Under the pieces are notes generated by a model. That model saw only the letters and a list, made by a program, of their open reading frames with translations. It was not told where the DNA came from and did not search any database. A stretch of 64,000 nucleotides of DNA from the NCBI GenBank assembly GCA_035222895.1, contig JAVYIG010004931.1:84382-148381 (forward strand). Direction: 5' to 3'. Source of the stretch: Strongylocentrotus droebachiensis (Eukaryota > Echinodermata > Echinoidea > Camarodonta > Strongylocentrotidae). A program made the translations under genes and the position numbers. Positions 1 through 10,729 of this stretch are shown here, in pieces (position 1 is the stretch's first letter; every line of letters begins with the position of its first letter).

Positions 1-37
1 CTTGAAAATGGTTTCTCATTGAAACATGTACTAAAAG

Positions 38-95
38 AACCTGTCTACAAAGACCACTTTTTGTATTTCCCTTGGGCGGTCGTTGTAGACAGGTT
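38..95. repeat. Short hairpin repeat, AACCTGT...ACAGGTT type
   Basis: The ends AACCTGTCTACAAAGACCA and its near reverse complement face each other over about 58 bp. A second, more diverged copy is at 39607-39694 and a half copy near 763-780. This looks like a tiny non-autonomous DNA element inside an intron. Confidence 0.6.
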
Positions 96-256
96 TGACT
101 GTACCTATTTTCTTGAAACTTCGGTAAAACGAGATAAGTATTCTAATGACACTGAACCCCTAGGAAACTCTAATATTAAATTTAATGTAGCTGTTAAGAA
201 ATCCATAGTTTTATGAAATCAGTTAATATTTGTCATGTTGTTTATTTCTTTTACAG

Positions 257-3200
257 TGTGGTCTTACATTCTGTTCAATCTGCAAAGCTCCATGGCATGG
301 TGGAAGACCATGTAGCAAGCTATCTAGAGGAGGAACAGGAAGCACTTCAGGGAAGTCTAGAGGAACATCTCATATCCTTGATATGTTAGGGTTAGTATAT
401 ATATTATATTGACTGGGCTTGAGGGGGAAACAACATTTATTGCCTGAACTAGAACAAATGTTTGCCCAACTTGATTGCCAAATTCCTGGATGTAAAGCCT
501 CGGTCACAAATGCCATTACGAACTGCTACGAACGCCGTACGAACGATTTTCAGACAATGGAAAAACAGGGAGATTCGTACAAAATTATCGTTCGTACGAA
601 CCTTTGTGACCATAGCATAAGACAAAGGTCAATATGGTCTTATACTGACTGATAAGCCCTTTTAAGGATTACAAACAAGTGTAATATGATTTTGTAAAAC
701 CACTGCCCAGATGTTTGATATGGATAGTATTCAGTCATATCTTCTCCTTTCACAGTTAAACCTGTATAGAAAGACCAAGCTTCTATAACAACCAAATTTG
801 TTTGTTCCTCAAGAACATTGCTTCTCATTGAAATGAATTTAAATAAACTTGTACTTTAATAGCAATATTTTTCCTGTTTCCCTTGAGTGTTCTTTATCTA
901 CATTACATGTTTCTCTGTAATTCTGAAGATTATTTTGTACTTAACCCTATTTAGCCCGGGCTATTTTGAAACTGCATAGCCCGGGGGGGGGGGGGGGGGG
1001 GCTTCTAAGGCCCCCCCCCCCCCCCCTCCCCCCTATGATCTCGGCCGTAAAACGCCCAAATCGCCGCGAAAATTTGCATACATGTCAATTGAAGTGTATA
1101 GAATACTATGGTAATTTCAATTTTTTGAAAAATTCACTCAATTGCATATTTATGGTAATTTATGCAAATAAGGTCATAAAATTCACATTTTTGCCTATAA
1201 ATCAGACATTATTCATATTTAAGCATTCTTTCTCACTACATATATATTTGTTAGACCATTTGGAATAATAATACAACACCAAAAATTGAAAAACCAGGGT
1301 TATTCCTTATGTTATCTATTGTTTTGATAATTTCTTATGTATTTCTTTGTTTTTTTAACTTATGTATTTTATTGTTTTTGTTGTTTTATTTCATTTCCAA
1401 CAATAATTCAACTATTTTGACCCCAAAATAAACACCTAAACTATAAACAAGACCAAATAACCAATGTTTTATCTCTTTATTGAAAAATGAGATTTCCATA
1501 TGTTTTGTACACAAATCACAAAAATGAGCGATTTTCAGGCTGACATGCAAAGACAAAAGGACACGTGACTTTGTAATGGTAGGTCCGATTTTCGAAAAAT
1601 TTCTTTCAAAGGATGCGCAAGACTTGAAAGAAAAAAGTCACAAAATTTCAGTGCAAGATTTTCTTGCGTTAAAAAATTATCGCGAAAAATGTTGAGGGGG
1701 GGGGCTTCTAAAGCCCCCCCCCCCCCCCCCCCCCCCCCGGGCTAAATAGGGTTAAAGGGGAACAAAATTCTTTCAGGAGAAGATATGTGCAGTTGTGTAA
1801 TTTTTCATTTATTTATAAGAGTTAGTTTTTGATGATAAGGAGAACATGCTTATGTGCAGTACTTAATGTCAATATAGTTTCTAACCAAATGAGGTTCATA
1901 TCGAGAAGATATATAACACAACATATTCCACAAGCTGTGCTTTAAGAATTAAGAACCATTTACCAAACAAAAAATATTGTTTGCAGAATCACCTGGTGTG
2001 GCAGTGCTCTGTAGAGTACTTGTTCTTTCGTTATACTTGTAGAGAAGTACTGCTGCATGTAGCTTGCAAATTTGTGTGGAATGTAAGACAAAACAAAAGG
2101 AATCAAAAATCGCTCATTAGAAGAGAATCAGGGTCCATGTACTTCTATGTCTGGGGTCTGTGTATACAAGGAGCAGTTCTGTAATTTCTCTTGTTTATTT
2201 CAATTCTTTTCAGTATTCAGAAAGATGACTCAGATGACGAGGTATCAATCAAGCGCTGTCCGTTCTGTCATATACCCATTGAAAGGGATGCTGGGTGCGC
2301 TCAGATGATGTGTAAGAACTGTCAACATGTCTTCTGCTGGTACTGTCTGGCAAACTTAGATGTGAGTATAGATAGGAAGAGGGAGGAGAATGAGGAGAGA
2401 TGGTGTGAGCCTCTAAACGGTAGCCTAGCAAAGCTGGCCAGGGGTAGTATTGGAGCACCTTGTGAACATGTGCGCTATAAAAAAAATACCCAATACAGAA
2501 GAGAAGGTGATGAGAAAGAAGAAGAAGAGGAGGAGAATGAGGAGGAGAAGAAGAGTGAATTAAAAGAATGTAGGAAAGAAGAAAAAATTTAGAGAAAAAG
2601 AAAGTGAGAAGAGGAAGGATAATAAGAGTAGTAAAGTCAAATCAGAGAAGAGATGAAAAAGAAAAAGGAAGGAAAAAGGGAGAAGAGGAAAGAGTTTATG
2701 AAGTATTTAGTAAAAAATGAGCTGAATAAAGAATAACTTTTCCAGAAGAAGTGCAAAAAGCATTCTAGTAGTGAAAACGATGTAAAGAAATAAGTAAGAA
2801 ACAATTTGAGGAATTTGAAGCACTAACAGTAGTCAGACAAAGTGGTTAAAAAAGGGAGAGTACTCTTTCTGGAATCTGTAAATGATTGCTGGCAATGAAA
2901 AAATGTAGTGTTAAAAATTTTGGAGCCCGGCAATGTCTTTTATGAATATATCATGTCATACTTTTATGTTTACTCCCATACAGAATGACTTTCTGCTGCG
3001 TCATTATGACAAGGGACCATGCAAGAATAAGCTTGGACATTCCAGGACAACGGTTATCTTTCATCGAGCTCAGGTAAACTTCATTCACTCAAGTCAGTCT
3101 AATTGTTAGAATGATTTGAATTTGTGTGTAAAGCCTTGTTAGCATTTAACTTTTGCATGAGACCATTACAAAGTCTCATGCAAAGTAGAATATGAAAGAC

Positions 3201-3816
3201 TTTAAAGCCTATCTGCACTAGTTTGACCAGGAGGGATTATACCTCCCTGAGTGGTCACTGACAGGTGGTTATCTCATCAAATCAGCTCACAATTAACATA
3301 AGAAAAAGTGGACCATGGGGGATCAACGGGTACCGCTTAGGCATTGTTGGCTATATAGAGGGCGCAAGTACATGTAGATACAAGTAGTGAAGTTCCACTT
3401 TAACTGGAAGATGTGTTCCAAGAACCTTGTAGAAAAATATTCTGTAAATTGTAAAAAGCTGTCGGGCTTGTGTACCCAAAGCTGTTGGAGTACCATTCGA
3501 CCAAAGATTGATAATGCCTGAATAAACATTTAAACAGAATGATGCCATTGCAAAACCTCTGATATATCATTTTCTATCAACATGTAGGCTCCTCAACTGG
3601 AATTTGTTTATGCTTGTTCCAAAGTGAGTGAGTAAAATATATTGCAACATTAATGTTTTCTTGATCTCCCTACAGATTGTATGTGTGTTTGCTGGTTTTG
3701 GATTCCTGCTTCTCATCGCGTCACCGTTCCTTCTCCTAGTAGCCCCATGCATCCTCTGCTGTAAGAGTAAATGGGGCAACATGTGTGATGACATAGATGA
3801 AATACCAGAGAGTTAG
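257..3816 (+). CDS. RNF144: RNF144A/B-like RBR E3 ubiquitin ligase, C-terminal exons (5' end outside window)
   Basis: Four coding exons, 257-390, 2214-2361, 2984-3073 and 3676-3816, join with agreeing phases into 170 residues plus stop. The first carries IBR zinc ligands ([14 protein letters not shown]...C). The second carries RING2 (CPFC...DAGCAQMMC...CWYC); by family knowledge the Cys of GCAQMMC (codon 2296-2298) is the ubiquitin-accepting residue. The third has the RNF144-specific block [14 protein letters not shown]. The last holds one membrane helix ([20 protein letters not shown]) followed by CILCCK and an acidic tail, matching the tail-anchored end of vertebrate RNF144A. Introns show consensus borders (e.g. 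ttttcag/TATTCAG and GAT/gtgagt). RING1 and the start lie upstream of the window. RNF144 proteins transfer ubiquitin through a Cys thioester from membranes. A or B cannot be decided; one ancestral gene is likely. Confidence 0.93.
502..611. mobile_element. Small MITE with GGTCACAAA ends
   Basis: About 110 bp with terminal inverted repeats GGTCACAAA / TTTGTGACC. A longer imperfect inverted match rich in CGTTCGTACG lies inside. It sits in an RNF144 intron. The GGTCACA ends resemble those of the larger element at 37085-37950. Confidence 0.55.
941..1755. mobile_element. piggyBac-like TTAA MITE (815 bp)
   Basis: Perfect 20-bp terminal inverted repeat TTAACCCTATTTAGCCCGGG at 941-960, mirrored at 1736-1755. 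TTAA targets and CCC-starting ends are the piggyBac hallmark. Poly-G/poly-C blocks lie just inside each end. No transposase is visible, so it is non-autonomous. It lies in the RNF144 intron 391-2213. Confidence 0.75.
3202..3403. mobile_element. TTAA MITE, CTGCACTAG family, copy 1
   Basis: TTAA-flanked 202-bp element starting TTAAAGCCTATCTGCACTAG, with a degenerate mirrored end. It shares long blocks, including GGGGGATCAACGGGTACCGC, with the copy at 50893-51087. It lies in the last RNF144 intron. Confidence 0.7.
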
Positions 3817-4920
3817 AATACAGGACTTTACTCTCTGCAACATCTCCCCTAAAGGGATCCGGTAACTTTGTCTCAGATTCTGAAGAAAAAAACCTGGATA
3901 TAGCTCATGCTGCAATCATAATTATAAACCTTTAGGTCAGTCAGGAACCCCATGACTTTTACAAGCCGATCACCTGTCTGATTTTCAAGATATTTATAAT
4001 TGGAATTACATATTTTGAAAACCGTTTGCCAAATGGTTTTCATAACGCTGCAGTCTATTGGGGAAAACGGGTATGGTAAAACCAGTCACTCAAAGATTTT
4101 TTTACTTTCTTGAGGCACTTCTTAATCATTTTGAAGCGCAATTTTTCAGGGCTTCAATATTACACCGTATCACAGACACTGATAACATGAAGGGCCATGC
4201 ATTTCAGATTTAACATTGTTAAACGATGCCTTTAAACTGTGTAAACCGAGAACCAGGTGTTTTGAAACAGCCTTGTAACGTAGCTTATTGGGATGTACTT
4301 TTAAACAGAAGACTACATCTCTATTGGTTTATGTGAATGTAGATGATCTCTGATCTGGAACCGCCTTGTAACGTAGCTTTAATATTGGGATGTAGTGAGA
4401 CTGTGTCATACACAGGGGTACTGTACTCAAATTAACTGAGATTTTCAGGCTTCTCACGCATACATATATTATGCTAAAAACCTGCATGTTAATAAGTCGC
4501 TGCAGACACAGCATACAATTGCAATTGATTAATAGCTCAGCTCAGTAGGTTAAGAGTGCATCGGTTTGATAATTTTGTTAAGAGAGAAAAAACACTTCAC
4601 TACTGTCTTTGAGTAACTAAAATCCCAAAATAGGAAGAGATACAAATTTAGTCTAATGATACTAGTACTAATAAGTCTTAATGATAATATTCTTCTGTTA
4701 TTAAAATTGTAATCTTGGTGAAATTGATATTGATAAATTTTGTTTTTTAGTTTGAATTTTATTACAGTTCTTTCACAATTAAAGCCTGATTATTATTCTA
4801 CTTTTAACTTGTATGATTTGATTCTAGCTAATAAAGTTGTATGCTTCTACCATGATGTGTGTGTAGTAGGCACTGATCATTTAGAATTACTATGTAAGCC
4901 TTAATTCACATAAATAAAAC
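3817..4920 (+). other. Probable 3' UTR of the RNF144-like gene
   Basis: No coding signal follows the stop at 3814-3816. Candidate poly(A) signals AATAAA lie at 4830-4835 and 4913-4918. The stretch 3841-4000 is a dispersed repeat with a second copy near 41570-41690, and a block beginning CCTTGTAACGTAGCTT occurs twice about 95 bp apart (near 4271 and 4364). The true transcript end is inferred, not seen. Confidence 0.4.
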
Positions 4921-6027
4921 ATAACATGATATTTTTTTAACTTTTAGAAATATAGGGGAAAATAACATTTGTAATCGTTTGGTGTTTTTGTTTTCTGCCC
5001 ATAATAGGTATTGTCGACATAGTGGTCTTATTTGTGTAATTTTATTTTGATTTATGGCTAGAATTATTGGATGTTTTATGCTTTTCTTGGTTGGTCTGAC
5101 AAAACAGGTGATTTTTCTGGTTCTATGAGGCACAACTACATGCCAATTCCTAATAGCAAATCTTAAGACAAATATATTAAACTTGTAGTTTTCAGATAGT
5201 TTGTTCTTTTCCATAGAGGATGCTCTAATGTCAAAAGTAGTTCAAATACATGAAGGTATACTGCTACACGTACTTTGTTTTTACTATTTTCATTATTTTC
5301 TACATTTGATGTAAAACAAAGCAAAGTCAGTCCAAAGAATTATGGACAGCGAGAAATCCAATCAATTTTACCTTTCTTTAAGCCTGGGGCACACTACACG
5401 GTCCGACTGCGATCCAATTCCTGACAAAATGGCAATTATATGAGTTATGGAAATCTAAATGAAGAACACTTTGCTGGTTTAGATTGTAAATAACAACCTT
5501 TAGTGTCAAGTCTTCTGGGAATAAGAAATGGTGAATCAGCTTTTAATCATAGAGAAAGGTACTACTGGTCCGACGTTACTACAACTCCCAGCCGATTTAG
5601 ATTTTCCTCCTTTACTGAAGTTTGAATTCCCCTGAAAATGAGATTGTGTTAATCAAATAACTAAATAGGTCCTTGGATCATAAAGTCACTGGGCTGAGAG
5701 TTACAGAAATTGTGTGTATTTAGTATTGTCACAAGATCATATTGCTAAAGTACTATTTAAGGGTGAAAGAAGAGAAAAGTAGTGAATTATTGATCAGTAC
5801 CAAATGAATATCTGTATAGTAATTAACCTTGAGCAAATAATTATTTTGTAAATAGTTTCTTGATTTAAAGAGGTGTGTCAACTAATAAGTTATGCTTTTA
5901 TGCTTGTATTTATTTTAAGTGTTTTTTTTCTTTTGTTGCTTTCTCCTTGAGAACACTATGCCTGTAAATGATTTTGTGTATGTATTAAAGAGATAAATTT
6001 AAAGATTGCATATTGATTGTATAAATA

Positions 6028-6342
6028 CAGGGGGGTGTTTCACAAAGATCCTAAGTTGAACTTATCTCTAAGTTGGACTTAAAAATTATGGAAAGCCGTT
6101 AGCATCTTTGAAAATATTTTGTAAAAGTTATTTTGAAAGGCATAAAATGTTGATTCAAATCATTTATATTTTCTATCATCAAGGAGATTTCATGTTCTGG
6201 ATGTGGAATTTATAAAAAGTCTAAAATACTTGAATTTCTGCTTTTAAATATATTTCATTTTAAGGCTCCAATGGCTGTCCATAATTTTTAAGTCCAACTT
6301 AATGTTAAGTTCTACTTAGGATCTTTGTGAAACACCCCCCTG
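6028..6342. mobile_element. Hairpin MITE with CAGGGGGGTGTTTCACAAAG ends
   Basis: The two ends are exact reverse complements for about 28 bp, starting CAGGGGGGTGTTTCACAAAG, followed by further imperfect pairing (CTAAGTTGGACTTAAAAATT mirrored near 6285). About 315 bp, with no coding capacity. The target duplication is not clear. Confidence 0.75.
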
Positions 6343-6684
6343 TTCATTAAGTTATAAGGGCTGGCACCCTTTAATATGTAAATGTGGTTTAGTGTTGAAT
6401 TTCATCAATACATTATGTAGGGCACGTTTCAAGAGCCATCAGCTTTTTTAAAGGAAAAGAAATATTGATTTAGGGCGGAAACGACCAGCATTTCATCCTC
6501 AAATTGGCAATAGTGAGTTTATTGTGTACTTGTCTTGACATAATATTCCCTCATCAAAAGTGAAACTAACTGCTAACTGGTTAGGAGAAATATATATTTG
6601 TGTGTGTGTGTTGACCACGTGTTGCCAATTTGAAGATCGTAACTGTAATCTTTCCATAAATGCACTGTTACGGTTAGTCCTGTT

Positions 6685-6952
6685 ACTATGAACATGACGG
6701 ACAAAGAAAGAGGACAAAATATACAGTTCCTCATTCTACCATCAACAATTGCTGTGGTAGACAAAGAAACATCCTTTACTGCTATTATGTAAAAATGTGT
6801 AGAACAGGTGTCACATGCATATTCACCTGTTCTACACATTTTTACATAATAGCAGTAAAGGGATGTTTCTTTGTCTACCACAGCAATTGTTGAGGGTAGA
6901 ATGAGGAACTGTATATATTTTGTCCTCTTTCTTTGTCCATCATATTCATAGT
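6685..6952. mobile_element. Fully palindromic MITE, ACTATGAAC family, copy 1
   Basis: The whole 268 bp folds back on itself: ACTATGAACATGACGGACAA faces its near reverse complement at the right end, and a long arm containing GTGTAGAACAGGTG pairs near the centre (about 6800-6845). A second copy at 49201-49425 has the same arms and a different loop. Confidence 0.8.
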
Positions 6953-7473
6953 GTGTATGCGTAGGACTTTCTATGTTTTAAATTGTTCTGAATTTTTAAA
7001 AATAACAGTTTTATTGGTAATTATTAATATTTTGTCACTTTGATTTTCACCTTATTTTTTCCACTGCTATTTGCCTTCATGTCATTGTATTGAATGTAAT
7101 ATATCAGAAATCTACTGATATTTAGTTGCAAGGTAATGCCTTCTTTATTCACAAAGTCTTTAAATGAATATTTGAATTATTCTGATTTTTACTTTTCAAA
7201 TTTAGACAGATCCTTTCAATTTGAATATATATTGGTGTTTTGTTGTTTGTTTTAAATCGAAGATGCTAATCAAACAATTATTACTTTAAAAGAATCCAGG
7301 GGACATACTGTTTAACACCCTATTTAGGGGATGTTATATCAAAGATTTAATGATTTACCTATTTAGGCTTTTTCATATTGACTTTGTTACAAAACTGAGA
7401 CCAATGAGATATATTATATGACACATGAAATTGTATGAAAGACTTATATGATATCGGATGGCTTTGAGTGTGA

Positions 7474-8182
7474 TACTATACAGTTATTGACTGGCAGGGG
7501 TGTAATATAACATTATTTGGACCGCTGAAGGGAGTTATATTTCCCAAGTGGTTATATTTTCCCGAAGCGCGCAGCGCTGAGGGAAAATATGGTCACGAGG
7601 GGAAATATAACTCCCTTCAGGTCCAAAGAATGTTATATACCCCCTGCCAGTCAATAACTGTTATATTAGATAGCCCTTTTTTTGTGGGGGGGGGGTCCAA
7701 AAATTGTTTGCCCGAAGAAAAAAATCCCCTTTTTTTTCGGAAATTACGGAAAAATAATCTGTCGAGATAGTTCAAGAAAGAAAAAAAACCTTACAAAAAA
7801 AAATTATAAACAAAATTTGGGGAAAAGAAAAAAATCTAAACAAAAAAATCTTACCCAAAAAAGCATTTTTCAGGAAAAAAAAAAATTACCCAAAAAAGCA
7901 TTTTAAAAAAGAAAATGTGGAAAAAATAATTTCGAGGGAAAAAAAAATATTGAAAAAATTTAATGACCCTCGGTAATGGTGTAATGTGTGTAATTGGTGA
8001 CATACAGTCCTCAAGAGGGCGACATGCATTGATTAAAAATATATTCATTACACCAGCTGGTTAATATAACACCGAAAAGTGACCGGCCAGGAAAATATAA
8101 CAATTTGGATCCTCACAATTGATATCACGTGACGAGCTCTGGACCAATCACATCTCGGTATCTGTCTAGGCTATCTAATATA
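7474..8182. repeat. Compound inverted repeat, two nested palindromes
   Basis: A near-perfect hairpin spans about 7474-7668, with arms containing CAGTTATTGACTGGCAGGGG and a GC-rich core around AAGCGCGCAGCGCT. Its right end overlaps a second inverted pair, TATATTAGATAGCC at 7663-7676 and its complement at 8169-8182. The part between is A-rich. Probably one DNA element with a hairpin at one end, or two abutting elements. Confidence 0.55.
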
Positions 8183-8489
8183 AGAATATATTGTCACAGC
8201 AAGAGCAATACATTCTTCTATCACACAAAAACAAAGCCATACAATATTATTATTATCTATATCGGGCTGACTAGCGAAATAACAAAACAACACAAGTGTT
8301 GTTGATTTTCTATAATCGAGCAATATTGTATCGACAGTTGAAGTTTCCGGATGACAGAACAATATGAAAACAATATTGATCTTTTGCGCTAAAGATCTTA
8401 AATACACTGATTTATGGTACCACTTGGAAGCCTTATATAGATAATAATCTTATTTAGTGATGAATTAGTTGTATCCATTGTACTCACTT

Positions 8490-8710
8490 TATTTTTATTT
8501 TTTTATTTAGGTTTTATTTCCACATTAACTGCATATGAAAAGAATTTACAAAGTAAGGCATATACAAGGTAACAAAACATGTACATAATATTCGATTGAT
8601 ACAACAGTAATTCAAACGATGTAATGGCAAGTCATTAAATACATATGATGCTAACAATTATCTACAGTAATGAGGAGGAAACCTTGGAAGCATTATGCTT
8701 GTAATTAAGG
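8490..8710 (-). mobile_element. Possible 3' tail of a LINE
   Basis: A T-rich start (TTTATTTTTATTTTTTTATT) followed by AT-rich sequence resembles the reverse-strand 3' end of LINEs elsewhere in the window (26806 and 61106). No reverse transcriptase frame is left. Weak support. Confidence 0.3.
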
Positions 8711-10017
8711 TTCCCTTTACATAATACATTTTTTTACATAATATATAAAACAAAAAACAAAACAAAAGAACAAAAACGAGTGTGTGGTGCAGCCAGCCAA
8801 CAAGTGTTGATAATACCGATTTAATTTTCATTAATTTCACTTTTCATCGGCATGCATTATGTACGCAATATATTCATACCATAAAGAAATATATGAAATT
8901 TTTGCAGGCTCATGGATGGCTTCATTTTATGTCAATTTTATGGAGAAAAAAATATATTGACAAAAAAATTGTAGTGAATTTGTTTATCAGTCTGTATTTT
9001 TAACTCTATTAACACTTTGCTTTATTTCCCTTCTGTTGTTTTTCTATTTTACTTGTTCCCTTCTTACCTGGTTAGAGGAATATTTTGAATGTACTTGCCA
9101 CTTTCATGGTAATGTTTCTTCAAGTTTTTTTCTGAAATTGTTGTTTTACTTGTGTTTTCTTCATATCGTCAATGTGTTATATTTCTGTCTCGAATCTAGA
9201 TTACTTAAAAACAAAATGTCTAACTGATTACATTTGAAAGTAATCTGAGTAGTGCATTTATGGTGTGATGGTTTATAACTTGTGATGCATTTAATGGAAA
9301 TAAATTCATTTGTGATAGGAATTAATACTTAATCCGTTGTCTGTCTGTGTTGTCTGTTCTACAATTGGTGGGGCTTTAACTCATAACTTAACATCAGTGA
9401 TAAAGCTCAGTATTAATATCGACACACACACCGATTGAGGGCCCGATGTAATGTTTGTTTCGGCTGGTGTCAGTCTCGTTGGGGTGACAGGTATTTGGAT
9501 GATGGCGTTAGAGGAGGGAGGGGGTAGAAAAAAAACAAATGTAAGAGTAAATGGACAAATAAAGCATGAACAATAGAGAAACGGGTATGATTATTTTAAT
9601 CGCACACAAATTTTTGTTTGAATATTTGATTATGTACATGTACAAGTTGTGTGAATGTTTATACCGACATTCGGCCAAAATGCAATGTATTCAATGTAAC
9701 CCTAAATTTGCTTGTTTAAAAGTGAAATGTCATCTTTTTCTTCATTTATTCCATAAAAAAATAGCCCTATTCGTCGAGAAATCTGGTAGATTTACCACCC
9801 TTAACAACCAATGACTTTATATAAGAGGGGGTTCAAAAGGAATTGGGGAAGTCGGCTGAAAACAAAGTTGTAATATCTCCAATATGAACGCATGTGGTGC
9901 AGATGATGTAAATTTTGCTCGATTATTCTCCAAATCTATACCCTACAATCTTGTTATTCCCCCCTCCCCCTGCACACATTTGCCTCACTTTTTAGTCGCT
10001 CGTATGAGAGTCTGTGT

Positions 10018-10018
10018 A

Positions 10019-10050
<32 letters not shown>

Positions 10051-10125
10051 TCTCCCTCTCCCTCTCGCTATCTCCCATCCCCTCTCTCTCTCTCTCCCTC
10101 TCCGTCTCTTTCTCTCTCCACCCCT
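10018..10125. repeat. CT-rich microsatellite
   Basis: Imperfect (CT)n/(CCCTCT)n tract. The long open frames across it on both strands are low-complexity artefacts. Confidence 0.9.
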
Positions 10126-10729
10126 ATTGTTGTTTGATTCTCCCCAGTCATTAACAAATCTTCTCCCATTTTGTTCTCCAGTCAACTTGATACACTGTAC
10201 ATGTACAACATATCATAGCCTATGAAGGACAGTCATGTAATACTTGTGATTGCTGGTTTTTAATATGCTTCAATTTCATTGCGAAAATACTTTTTCAAAT
10301 AACATACATTGGATAAGAGGTGCATACTTTTGAATGTTTGTCTATAATGTGCTCTTACTGCGTACGTCACCGCATTCAGTTTTTAGTCAATATCTTTATA
10401 ATATTTTAGTTGAACCACATGCAGGGACTTCTGAAATCGGAATGTATGGCACGCTGTTAATCGATCTTAGTCAATGATTGTTTTTGGTCATGTTTTTCTT
10501 CTTCAAATAACGTATGTTCAAACATAGTAACTCACAATTTCCATCAAATTCAATTGATAAAATCCTTCAGTTACATAGTTGTACGTGGGTACATCTAATC
10601 GGTCTATGATTACTACTATTCTGGTGATAACCACTTTAAATCATTATACCCTTTCCTTTATAGCAGGATTTGACCTAGACGGCACCTTGAGGGCGTTTCT
10701 ACACATCTGTGACTACAATAATTGTATTC

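Larger units (their letters stand above)
4921..10729. other. Intergenic region, AT-rich, no convincing gene
   Basis: Between the RNF144 3' region and the 3' end of the - strand gene. It holds the hairpin elements at 6028-6342, 6685-6952 and 7474-8182, a possible LINE 3' tail near 8490-8710, and a CT microsatellite at 10018-10125. Short open frames here look like chance or repeat sequence. Confidence 0.6.

Noticed and set aside
419-652. 77-residue frame in the RNF144 intron
   Set aside because: It spans the GGTCACAAA MITE and has no splice or family support.
2362-2592. Lys/Glu-rich read-through of the RNF144 RING2 exon
   Set aside because: A strong donor (GAT/gtgagt) ends the exon and the family continues with the exon at 2984; the rest is purine-rich intron.
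4520-4560. TAGCTCAGCTCAGTAGGTTA, a tRNA A-box-like word
   Set aside because: No matching B box or cloverleaf was found downstream; at most a SINE relic.
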